A stretch of DNA of 9,328 nt from an uncultured Lachnospiraceae bacterium (GTDB lineage Bacteria > Bacillota > Clostridia > Lachnospirales > Lachnospiraceae), in assembly GCA_905236925.1 (NCBI GenBank), contig CAJOQS010000223.1:1-9328 (forward strand), given 5' to 3'. How positions within the stretch are numbered: position 1 is the stretch's first letter; each line of letters opens with the position of its first letter. The notes beneath the pieces are model-generated. The model ran no database searches and was not told where the DNA came from. It saw nothing but the letters and a program-made list of their open reading frames with translations. Made by a program: the position numbers and the translations under genes. Below are positions 1-6,396 of this stretch, piece after piece.

Positions 1-68
1 GCAATGCTGGCCACAACGTCATCCGATATCTTGATATCGCCTTTCTCGCTTATATATTCTTCACTCAT
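1..68 (-). CDS. Asp23/Gls24 family protein (YqhY/YloU-like), N-terminal fragment
   Basis: Only the first 22 codons are inside the window; the gene runs off the left edge. The ATG is the reverse complement of 66-68 and is preceded by a GAGAGGAT ribosome site about ten bases away. The visible residues include GDIKISDDVVASI, which matches the usual opening of Asp23/Gls24 (DUF322) proteins: a short acidic lead, then G-x-I-x-I-S-x-x-V-V-x-x-I-A. Family members are small cytoplasmic proteins linked to envelope stress or, for YqhY, to acetyl-CoA carboxylase control. In Clostridia this gene is commonly found next to efp and followed by nusB, which agrees with efp lying about 1 kb away on the same strand. 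The function of this copy cannot be refined from 22 residues. Family identity is likely but rests on a short stretch. Confidence 0.72.
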   Translation of the reverse strand, partial: MSEEYISEKGDIKISDDVVASI

Positions 69-133
69 CTGAATATCATCCTCTCATGATCCCACGGAAG
101 GATCTGGTTTTATTGATTCTTCTCATCTTGTAT

Positions 134-162
134 ATCTTACCACGAAAAGTTATATTTGAAAA
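134..162 (-). promoter_or_regulatory. Possible sigma-A promoter for the Asp23-family gene
   Basis: Read on the minus strand, TTTTCA (162-157) and TAAGAT (139-134) are separated by 17 bases, each matching consensus at four of six positions. Its -35 box overlaps that of the divergent promoter. This is the best candidate seen between the two divergent genes, but it is weak. Confidence 0.35.
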
Positions 163-183
163 GATTGATTTTTATTATATAAT
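156..183 (+). promoter_or_regulatory. Sigma-A promoter for the PAS/Hpt gene
   Basis: TTGAAA (156-161), a 16-base spacer and a perfect TATAAT (178-183) lie about 35 bases before the chosen ATG. The region is strongly AT-rich. Transcription would start near 190 and give a leader of about 30 bases carrying the AAGGGG ribosome site. Confidence 0.62.
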
Positions 184-218
184 GAAACCGGAAACACGAA
201 ATATAAGGGGTGAGGCGT

Positions 219-941
219 ATGACGATAAACGAGGTTTACAACGGTCTGGACAAGGAGCAATCCGCCGATTATGTCCTTTCTGCCGACAAGTTTGAGATCA
301 GATATATGAATCCAAAAGCGGTCGAATACACACCTTCGGTCACTTCAGGAAAGCTCTTTTGCACCGCTCTTTGCGGAAGAAAGGAGCTATGTCCGGATTG
401 TCCTCTCAGGAATAAGCTGAAATCATCACCTGTAAAGGTAGCTGCCGACAGTCTCTGTTCCTTTGCGAATGTTACATTCTGCAGGATCATAACCGAGACC
501 GAGGAACTTATCATTTCTAGGTGGAAAGAAGATACAGGCGATCTTATAGCTGACTGCGGATACTTTGATCTGGCCAAGGCACTTGATTCGCTCGGAAACG
601 ACAGGGAAGTATACGATGCCATCTTAAAGACCTATCTCGAAGACGGTCAGACCCTTCCCAGCGCGATAACCGACTGCTATGCCGCGAAGGATTATAAGAA
701 TCTAAGGATCAAGGTACACGGCCTTAAGAGCGCTTCCTACGTTGTCGGAGCAAATGATCTGGGTGACCTCGCGAAAAAGCTGGAATTTGCCTGCAGAAGG
801 CTTGAAGGTGACGATTCCCGTTCAATCCCCGGCGATGAAAATGAGGATCCTCTCTGGATAATCGATAATAACATCGGCAAGCTGATATCCGATTATAACA
901 GCATTCTGGACGTTACGGTACGCTACCTCACAAACACCTGA
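219..941 (+). CDS. PAS-like sensor / Hpt histidine phosphotransfer protein
   Basis: A 240-residue soluble protein in two parts. Residues about 14-105 resemble a PAS-type domain, with the Y-M-N-P stretch near 29-32 followed by a cysteine cluster C48-x3-C52-x5-C58-x2-C61 ending in CPDCPL. Such a cluster is frequent in PAS-like domains of Lachnospiraceae signalling proteins and could bind metal or act as a redox switch (inference). Residues about 115-240 form an Hpt helical bundle with the phospho-acceptor motif HGLKSASYVVGA (H167, K170), followed by the expected L-x3-LE region at 184-189. Hpt proteins relay phosphate between response-regulator receivers. No kinase, receiver or output domain is present, so partners must be encoded elsewhere. 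A GTG at 210 would add three residues. ATG 219 is preferred because AGGGG at 206-210 sits at ideal distance. The gene stands alone, divergent from the Asp23-family gene and convergent with efp. Confidence 0.85.
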   Translation: MTINEVYNGLDKEQSADYVLSADKFEIRYMNPKAVEYTPSVTSGKLFCTALCGRKELCPDCPLRNKLKSSPVKVAADSLCSFANVTFCRIITETEELIISRWKEDTGDLIADCGYFDLAKALDSLGNDREVYDAILKTYLEDGQTLPSAITDCYAAKDYKNLRIKVHGLKSASYVVGANDLGDLAKKLEFACRRLEGDDSRSIPGDENEDPLWIIDNNIGKLISDYNSILDVTVRYLTNT

Positions 942-957
942 ACGAAGAAGATAATGC

Positions 958-988
958 AAAAAGGCAGGAGAACCAGTCTCCTGCCTTT
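958..988. terminator. Bidirectional intrinsic terminator between hpt and efp
   Basis: A perfect 11-bp inverted repeat (AAAGGCAGGAG at 960-970, CTCCTGCCTTT at 978-988) encloses a 7-base loop. On the minus strand it is followed by five consecutive T and ends efp. On the plus strand the run of T is shorter but it probably also ends the Hpt transcript. It fits a convergent gene pair. Confidence 0.82.
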
Positions 989-1005
989 AATAATTTGATG
1001 ATAGA

Positions 1006-1563
1006 TCAAACTCTCTTAAGATACTCGCCGCTTCTGGTGTCGATCTGGATCTTGTCGCCTCTTTCAACGAAGAGAGGAACCATAACCATAGCACCTGTCT
1101 CAACTGTAGCGGGCTTGGAAGCACCTGTAGCGGTATCACCCTTGAAGCCGGGCTCGGTCTCGGTGATCTCAAGCTCTGCGAACATGGGAGGCTCTACAGA
1201 GAAAACCTTGCTCTGGTAGGAAAGCATCTTAACCATATCGTTTTCTTTAACGAACTTAAGAGCGTCGCCAACTTCCTCGGATGTAAGAGCGATCTGCTCG
1301 TAATCCTCGGTGTTCATGAAATGGAACATATCGCCGTCAGCATAGAGATACTGCATATCGGACTTCTCGATATGAGCCTGGGGATAACGGTCTGTAGGAC
1401 GGAAGGTTGTTTCGGTAACACCTCCGTTGATGATGTCTCTAAGCTTAGTTCTTACAAATGCAGCACCTTTGCCGGGCTTAACATGCTGGAACTCGACAAC
1501 CTGGCAAACCTTGCCGTCGATCTCAAGTGTCATTCCGTTTCTGAATTCACCTGCTGAAATCAT
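1006..1563 (-). CDS. efp: Translation elongation factor P (EF-P)
   Basis: A 185-residue protein of standard EF-P length. EF-P binds ribosomes stalled on polyproline stretches and promotes peptide-bond formation. The N-terminal KOW-like domain carries VKPGKGAAFVRTKL, whose loop lysine is K32. This is the residue modified in Bacillus EF-P and equivalent to K34 in E. coli. The C-terminal signature GDKIQIDTRSGEYLKRV is the classic EF-P ending. Two OB-type domains span about 65-185. The frame is open for ten more residues upstream, but the ATG at 1563 is chosen because the mature family N-terminus (MISAGEFRNGM) begins there and an AGGAGG site (1574-1579) lies ten bases upstream. No modification enzyme is visible nearby. 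It is probably transcribed both from its own promoter and by read-through from fusA2-yqeG. Confidence 0.97.
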   Translation of the reverse strand: MISAGEFRNGMTLEIDGKVCQVVEFQHVKPGKGAAFVRTKLRDIINGGVTETTFRPTDRYPQAHIEKSDMQYLYADGDMFHFMNTEDYEQIALTSEEVGDALKFVKENDMVKMLSYQSKVFSVEPPMFAELEITETEPGFKGDTATGASKPATVETGAMVMVPLFVERGDKIQIDTRSGEYLKRV

Positions 1564-1608
1564 AAATAAAAAACCTCCTAAAAAATTAAACACAAAATCA
1601 CTTGTAGT

Positions 1609-1637
1609 ATTTTATACCAAAGAAAAAAATAATTCAA
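1609..1637 (-). promoter_or_regulatory. Probable sigma-A promoter for efp
   Basis: On the minus strand TTGAAT (1637-1632) and TAAAAT (1614-1609) are spaced by 17 bases, just after the yqeG stop codon. No terminator hairpin separates yqeG from efp, so this would be an internal promoter adding to read-through. Confidence 0.55.
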
Positions 1638-1639
1638 CA

Positions 1640-2170
1640 CTATTTTTTTCTGTTGTTTTTATGTTTCTTAAGCCTTTTTTTATAAAAGTGCAGGACAATG
1701 GCCTCCAAGCGGCGTTTCAGAACTATCTGGAATTCTTCATGCGGGTCGATCGGATTAACAAGAATCGTATGGATATTCGAAGCGTTTCCGCCGAAAATAT
1801 CGGTAAATATCTGGTCGCCGACACAGAGACAGGATTCCACCGAAAGTCTCATCAGCATCGCAGCGATGTAATAATTCTTGTGATAGGGTTTCTGGGCCTT
1901 AAAGATGTATTTAACGTTAACATCCTTATTGAACCGCTCAACTCTGGGCTTTTTATTGTTTGAAAGAAGACAGATCTCGTACCCTATCTCCTTCAGACGT
2001 TTGAACAGGGCGATGGCCCTTTCGTCGGCATCCGCCCCGTGGGGCACAAGGGTATTATCAATATCAAAGATAATGCCCCTGTAACCCTTGCGGTAATATG
2101 CCTCGAAATCTATCGAATAGGTTGAATCCACCCATTCGTCCGGAAACAGATACGAGAGTCTGCGTCTCAT
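1640..2170 (-). CDS. yqeG: YqeG-family HAD (subclass IIIA) phosphatase
   Basis: A 176-residue cytoplasmic HAD-superfamily hydrolase of the YqeG type. All four HAD motifs are visible: I, FDIDNTLV with nucleophile D36 and general acid/base D38; II, LLSNN with S70; III, K94 in KAQKP; IV, VGDQIFTD with D119 and D124 for Mg2+. The family has a small or absent cap. Its physiological substrate is not well defined, although related eukaryotic and cyanobacterial proteins are phosphatidylglycerophosphate phosphatases. The C-terminal tail (about 153-176) is very basic, with many Lys and Arg, which might favour contact with membrane or nucleic acid (inference). The start lies only five bases after the fusA2 stop. 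The purine-rich Glu codons at the end of fusA2 provide the likely ribosome site, so translation is probably coupled. The family call is firm; the exact substrate is not. Confidence 0.92.
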   Translation of the reverse strand: MRRRLSYLFPDEWVDSTYSIDFEAYYRKGYRGIIFDIDNTLVPHGADADERAIALFKRLKEIGYEICLLSNNKKPRVERFNKDVNVKYIFKAQKPYHKNYYIAAMLMRLSVESCLCVGDQIFTDIFGGNASNIHTILVNPIDPHEEFQIVLKRRLEAIVLHFYKKRLKKHKNNRKK

Positions 2171-2175
2171 TGGTA

Positions 2176-4278
2176 TTACTCTTCCTCTTCTTCCTTGCGG
2201 TACTTGGCAGCCTCTTCAATAACCTTGGCCTGAACGTCGGAAGGAGTCTGCTCATAGCGGTCGATCTGATACTCGAAATCGCCGATACCTCCGGTCATTG
2301 AACGAAGGTCTGTTGAATATCCGTAGAGCTCAGCAAGCGGCACATCCGCATTGATGATCTGCTTTCCGCCGGAAACGGGATCCATACCGAGAACACGGCC
2401 TCTGCGCTTGTTCAGATCGCCCATGATATCACCGGTGAACTTATCGGGAACGGTGACCTTAAGAGAAACGATGGGCTCTAACAGGCAGGGTGAGCAGTTC
2501 TCCTTGGGATCGTTGAACGCTGCCTTGAAGGCAAGCTTAGCTGCCATCTTGAATGCCTGCTCGGAGGAATCAACCGGATGATATGATCCGTAGAACAGGG
2601 TCGCACGGAGTCCTACAACGGGATATCCTGCAAGAGGTCCTGCAAGAACCGACTCGGCAAGTCCCTTTTCAACTGCGGGGAAGAAGTTCTTCGGAACTAC
2701 GCCGCCGACAACTTCCTCGTCGAATACATATGCCTTTTCCATATCGCCTGAGGGCTGGAAACGGATATGAACGTCACCGTACTGTCCATGACCGCCGGAC
2801 TGCTTCTTATGCTTACCCTGCTTCTCAACCATCTTGCGGACGGTCTCGCGGTAGGGAACACGGGGCTTGCCTGTCTCAACCTCAACCTTATAGCGGGAAG
2901 CCAGCTTGCTTACTGTAACATCGATCTGCTGATCGCCGATACCGTAGATGAGGGTCTGACGGTTTTCCTTGTCCTGAACAATGCGCATCGTCTTGTCCTC
3001 GGCAAGAAGCTTTGCCATTGCCTGAGCGAACTTGTCCTCGTCGCCCTTGTTCTTGGTCTCGACCTTCTGATATGTGTAAGGTGTCGAGAATACAGGTCTC
3101 TCAAAGATAACGGGATTAGCCTTTGTAGAAAGGGTGTCGCCGGTCTGTGTGTTGGAAAGCTTGGAAAGAGCTCCGATATCGCCGGGGTTCAGTTCCTTGA
3201 CCTCAATGGCTTCCTTGCCGCGGAGAACATAGAGTCTCGAGATCTTCTCTTCTGTCTCACGCTCGGCGTTGAAAATCGGAACATCCACGGTCAGCTTGCC
3301 CGAGCAGACCTTAATGCAGGAATAAGTACCGAAATCGTTAACGATGGTCTTGAATACCTTAGCAGTAAAGGGCTTATTGATATCGTAGTTCGCAGCAAAC
3401 TCGCTGTCGTCCTTCGCGTTCTTGCCGACAACCTTGTGGTTAAGGGGTGAAGGGAAATATGAACGGATGCAGTCCATGAGCATCTTGGTACCCTGCTGGT
3501 TAAGACCCGAACCTACAAGAACGGGAACGGTATCACCGCAGAATACGGAACTGTGAAGCGCGGTGTCGATCTCCTCCTGAGTGAATTCCTCCTCGTTGAA
3601 GTATTTGTCCATGAGTTCCTCGCTGGTCTCGGCAATAGCCTCGAGCAGATCATGACGGCAGGAATCAACCTCGTCCTTGATCGAAGCGGGAATATCGCAG
3701 TCAGTATATTCGCTACCCTTTGTAAACTTGCGGCCGCCCATCTTAACGACATTAACAAAGCCTACAAACTTGTCATTCTCAAAGAAAGGTGTATGGAAAG
3801 GAGCGATCTTAGTTCCGAAGTTCTCCTTAAGCTGTTCTACAACATTGGCAAAATTGGCATTGGCATCATCCATTGCAGTTACAAAGAACATGCGGGGAAG
3901 ATTTCTCTTCTCGCACATTTCCCATGCTTTGATCGTACCGACTTCAACACCCGACTTGGCGTTAACAACGATGATGGCTGCGCCTGCGGCGTCAAGAGCT
4001 TCTTCAACCTCGCCGACAAAATCAAAGTAACCGGGTGTATCAAGGAAATTGTACTTAATTCCGTTGTATTCGATAGGAATCAGTGAAGTGCTGATGGAGA
4101 AACCTCTCTTGGTCTCTTCCTTGTCGAAGTCACTGATCGTACTTCCGTCTTCTACACGACCCATACGGCTGATGATTCCGTTTGCAAATGCAGTGGCCTC
4201 GATCAGCGTAGTTTTTCCGCATCCCCCGTGTCCTAAGATAGCCACATTGCGGATGTCTTCACTTTTGTAAGTGTTCAT
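2176..4278 (-). CDS. fusA2: Elongation factor G-like translational GTPase (EF-G2 type)
   Basis: A 700-residue five-domain translational GTPase related to EF-G. The G domain has a P-loop of GHGGCGKTT type (about 16-24) instead of the AHIDAGKTT of canonical EF-G. Switch II reads DTPGYFDF (80-87), with Tyr84 where canonical EF-G has the catalytic His. The base-recognition motif is VTAMD (133-137) rather than NKxD. Domain IV carries GGHGQYGD (about 495-502) and GSYHPVDSS (about 564-572), and domain V has the KVTVPDKFTGDIMGDLNKRRG region. These G1 and G3 variants are typical of the EF-G2/FusA2-like group, a second EF-G paralogue found alongside a standard fusA; its role is not settled. The ATG at 4278 is chosen over an in-frame extension because the conserved N-terminus starts there, nine bases after GGAGGA (4288-4293). 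It ends with five Glu codons overlapping the yqeG ribosome site and heads the fusA2-yqeG-efp cluster. Confidence 0.9.
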   Translation of the reverse strand: MNTYKSEDIRNVAILGHGGCGKTTLIEATAFANGIISRMGRVEDGSTISDFDKEETKRGFSISTSLIPIEYNGIKYNFLDTPGYFDFVGEVEEALDAAGAAIIVVNAKSGVEVGTIKAWEMCEKRNLPRMFFVTAMDDANANFANVVEQLKENFGTKIAPFHTPFFENDKFVGFVNVVKMGGRKFTKGSEYTDCDIPASIKDEVDSCRHDLLEAIAETSEELMDKYFNEEEFTQEEIDTALHSSVFCGDTVPVLVGSGLNQQGTKMLMDCIRSYFPSPLNHKVVGKNAKDDSEFAANYDINKPFTAKVFKTIVNDFGTYSCIKVCSGKLTVDVPIFNAERETEEKISRLYVLRGKEAIEVKELNPGDIGALSKLSNTQTGDTLSTKANPVIFERPVFSTPYTYQKVETKNKGDEDKFAQAMAKLLAEDKTMRIVQDKENRQTLIYGIGDQQIDVTVSKLASRYKVEVETGKPRVPYRETVRKMVEKQGKHKKQSGGHGQYGDVHIRFQPSGDMEKAYVFDEEVVGGVVPKNFFPAVEKGLAESVLAGPLAGYPVVGLRATLFYGSYHPVDSSEQAFKMAAKLAFKAAFNDPKENCSPCLLEPIVSLKVTVPDKFTGDIMGDLNKRRGRVLGMDPVSGGKQIINADVPLAELYGYSTDLRSMTGGIGDFEYQIDRYEQTPSDVQAKVIEEAAKYRKEEEEE

Positions 4279-4361
4279 AACTAAAAATCCTCCGAAATTT
4301 CGATTAAGTACTGACGGATTCTTGTGAAAGATAAAACCCCGTTCCAGCAGCACCGTAGTAT

Positions 4362-4390
4362 ATTTTACTAAAAACGGAAGGATTTAACAA
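4362..4390 (-). promoter_or_regulatory. Probable sigma-A promoter for fusA2
   Basis: On the minus strand TTGTTA (4390-4385) and TAAAAT (4367-4362) have 17-base spacing. Transcription would start near 4355, leaving a leader of about 75 bases. No clear hairpin or riboswitch is seen in that leader. Confidence 0.55.
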
Positions 4391-4411
4391 TAATTTTTTG
4401 ATTTTTTTTAT

Positions 4412-4441
4412 AAAAAAAGGGGGACGGAATGAACCGTCCCC
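4412..4441 (-). terminator. Intrinsic terminator of the chemoreceptor gene
   Basis: A perfect 8-bp GC-rich stem (GGGGACGG at 4420-4427, CCGTCCCC at 4434-4441) with a 6-base loop is followed on the minus strand by seven T. It lies 18 bases past the chemoreceptor stop and isolates that gene from fusA2. Confidence 0.9.
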
Positions 4442-4459
4442 GAAGGTGTTTCATAATTA

Positions 4460-6214
4460 TCAGATCTTGAAGAATGCGATACTCTGCTTGAGGTCGTCGG
4501 AAATCTTGTCAAGCTCTTCTGCCTTGACAACGATTGCTTCGATGTTATTACTGAGCTGGGTAAGTGAAGCGCTTGTCTCCTCGGTAGTAGCTGCGTTCTC
4601 TTCAGAGATACTCGAAAGTGATTCAACGGAATCAAGGATGCTGTCCTTCTTGGAGCTCATATCGGTAGTCTGAACGGCTGTAGCCTCGTTCTCCTTCTTG
4701 GCGTCGCGAAGGATATCAAACATTGAATTGAAGCTCTCGACCATATTAGCAAGTGATTCGTTCTCCTGCGTAGTTGCTTCCTTGATGCTTCCGGTAAGAG
4801 CCTTGTTGCGCTCCGAATACGCGCTGATATCGTTCAGCATTGAAGTGATCTCACCAGCTAGTCTGTTGGTCTCGGTAGCAAGGTCCTTAATATTCTCGGC
4901 AACAACCGAGAAGCCTCGTCCTGCCTCGCCGGCACGTGCTGCCTCGATGGAAGCGTTAAGTGCAAGAAGGTTTGTCTGACCTGCAATATTGATGATGCCG
5001 TCTGCTGCGTTGGAGATCTTTGTAACAACTTCTGCAGTCTCGTTAACCGAGGAAGCAACCTGACTGGCCTTTTCGTCGGTCTCCTGGTCTGCTATCCTGA
5101 TCTCGTCAAGGCTTGTCTTGATGCCTTCAAGGCTTTCGGAAAGCTGTCCGACCTTTATAAGAGTTTCGTTAACTGATGATGCAACATTGTCGATCGATGA
5201 TCCGATGCTGATTGTGATAGCAGAGGTATTCTGAACGTCGTCTGCCATTGAAGTAGCGCCGATTGCAAGGTTTTCTACAGCCATAGAAATATCGTTCATT
5301 ACGGCCTGTGAATCCTTCATGCTCTTCTTAACGTCAGCGGCCTCTTCGCGTACCTTGTTGGACTGCGAAATAACATTGGCAACAGCGTCATGCAGCTGGC
5401 TGCGCATTTTCTCGTTCTCATTTCCGAGATCCTGGAATTCCGAATAAAGGCTCTTGATCTGAACAGGTGATGCAAAATCGCCGCCGGCGAGCTTCGCGGT
5501 AACTGCCTTGAACTCGTTCAAGCTCAGGCGCATATTGCGTACCATAAGTACCGAAAGAACCATCAGGATAACAAGGAGAAGACCGAAGATGATAACGGAA
5601 TTGATGATCCTCTGGTTGAAGTCGTCAGTAAGCTGTTCTGCTTTCTGGTCAGCCCATACCTCACTGATATCTGACATATTTGAAAGATAGCTTCTGACCT
5701 CTTCGAATTCGTTGACGAAGTTGCTCCAGTCGCCTTCAAGTTTGTTTACATCATAAAGACCCTGCCAGTGATCATAAATAGTTTTGAAGGAATCATAATT
5801 CTCCTTGAAGGTATGTCCGCCCCCATCCATGATCGAATTGTACAGGTCGTTGTCTGTAGCAGCAACAGCGGCTGCAGCATCTGCTCTGTCAACGGTCTGT
5901 TTGAGATTGTCGTTGTAATCCTTGATCTTTGAATCATAAAGACCGACAAGGATGTCTTCAGTTACATCAGCAGGAGGTGCGGTCTTTATTTCTTTGTATT
6001 CAAAGGCTGCCAGCATTGCCTGATACAGATCGCGGTCACCGTTGATGAGGTTCGAACTTATCTGATAAAGCTTGTCAAAGTACAAATCCTTTGATTTGTT
6101 TGAAGTGGCCTGTATCTGACCGGAGAAATAAGCTATGCTGCACACAAGAGCGATTCCGAGTGAAAGCCCGAGTATGATTACCGCAGCGCGCATACTAATC
6201 TTTGACTTCTTCAT
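4460..6214 (-). CDS. Methyl-accepting chemotaxis protein, transmembrane
   Basis: A 584-residue chemoreceptor. Residues 10-31 form the first membrane helix after a basic MKKSK start. Residues 33-202 form an extracellular, helix-rich ligand-binding region resembling a four-helix bundle. Residues 203-225 form the second membrane helix, followed by a HAMP domain (about 226-280) with AGGDF and an E-F-x-D-L-G motif. The cytoplasmic signalling hairpin has its tip at about 410-447, containing IAGQTNLLALNASIEAARAGE and GRGFSVVA, which contacts CheA and CheW. A Glu/Ala/Thr-rich SEENAATTEETSAS segment near 537-550 is a likely methylation region. There is no C-terminal pentapeptide for CheR/CheB docking; it ends IAFFKI. 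The ligand cannot be predicted, and no chemotaxis or flagellar gene is nearby. AGAGGAGG (6221-6228) precedes the ATG. It is a single-gene unit with its own promoter and terminator. Confidence 0.95.
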   Translation of the reverse strand: MKKSKISMRAAVIILGLSLGIALVCSIAYFSGQIQATSNKSKDLYFDKLYQISSNLINGDRDLYQAMLAAFEYKEIKTAPPADVTEDILVGLYDSKIKDYNDNLKQTVDRADAAAAVAATDNDLYNSIMDGGGHTFKENYDSFKTIYDHWQGLYDVNKLEGDWSNFVNEFEEVRSYLSNMSDISEVWADQKAEQLTDDFNQRIINSVIIFGLLLVILMVLSVLMVRNMRLSLNEFKAVTAKLAGGDFASPVQIKSLYSEFQDLGNENEKMRSQLHDAVANVISQSNKVREEAADVKKSMKDSQAVMNDISMAVENLAIGATSMADDVQNTSAITISIGSSIDNVASSVNETLIKVGQLSESLEGIKTSLDEIRIADQETDEKASQVASSVNETAEVVTKISNAADGIINIAGQTNLLALNASIEAARAGEAGRGFSVVAENIKDLATETNRLAGEITSMLNDISAYSERNKALTGSIKEATTQENESLANMVESFNSMFDILRDAKKENEATAVQTTDMSSKKDSILDSVESLSSISEENAATTEETSASLTQLSNNIEAIVVKAEELDKISDDLKQSIAFFKI

Positions 6215-6234
6215 AAAATACCTCCTCTATTTTT

Positions 6235-6249
6235 TGCGGATATACCGCA
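6235..6249 (-). other. Small hairpin in the chemoreceptor mRNA leader
   Basis: TGCGG and CCGCA form a 5-bp stem with a 5-base ATATA loop, ending six bases before the Shine-Dalgarno sequence. It could influence translation or stability, but it is short and may be incidental. Confidence 0.3.
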
Positions 6250-6303
6250 CATAAATCACTTCAAGAAATATGTATATATTTCTTTTTTTGATTAGCTTTT
6301 ATA

Positions 6304-6332
6304 ATTTTATCACAGATTTCAAAAATTGTCTA
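6304..6332 (-). promoter_or_regulatory. Sigma-A type promoter for the chemoreceptor gene
   Basis: On the minus strand TAGACA (6332-6327) and TAAAAT (6309-6304) are spaced by 17 bases and match consensus at five of six positions each. No SigD-like motility promoter was recognised in the same gap. The leader is roughly 80 bases. Confidence 0.6.
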
Positions 6333-6349
6333 TATTTTATCTTATTACC

Positions 6350-6385
6350 AAAAAAAGGAAAACGCTGTTTCACAACAGCGTTTCC
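6350..6385 (-). terminator. Intrinsic terminator of the HTH-cupin-acyl-CoA synthetase gene
   Basis: A 10-bp stem (AAACGCTGTT at 6360-6369, AACAGCGTTT at 6374-6383), extended by a GG/CC pair beyond a one-base bulge, has a 4-base loop. It is followed on the minus strand by seven T (6356-6350). It lies shortly after the stop codon, so no gene in the window is co-transcribed downstream of the fusion. Confidence 0.88.
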
Positions 6386-6396
6386 CGAAATGCATA

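Noticed and set aside
86..295. Short plus-strand open frame through the divergent intergenic region
   Set aside because: It runs through both promoters and overlaps the start of the Hpt gene in another frame; the sequence looks like translated AT-rich DNA and has no ribosome site.
1564..1593. N-terminal extension of efp by ten residues
   Set aside because: It would cover the AGGAGG ribosome site, and the conserved EF-P N-terminus begins at the downstream ATG.
1427..1963. Plus-strand open frame spanning the efp start, its promoter and the 3' end of yqeG
   Set aside because: It crosses two confirmed minus-strand genes and the gap between them, with no family features.
2767..3450. Long open frame on the plus strand opposite fusA2
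   Set aside because: It lies wholly antisense to well-conserved EF-G domains, has no convincing ribosome site and its Leu/Val/Asn-rich composition is what the complement of this gene would give.
4279..4353. N-terminal extension of the EF-G paralogue by 25 residues
   Set aside because: It includes the ribosome site GGAGGA and starts at the predicted transcription start; family members begin at the MNTYK-type methionine.
6215..6332. Possible c-di-GMP or other riboswitch in the chemoreceptor leader
   Set aside because: The leader is only about 80 bases, is AT-rich and shows just one 5-bp hairpin, with no conserved riboswitch core.
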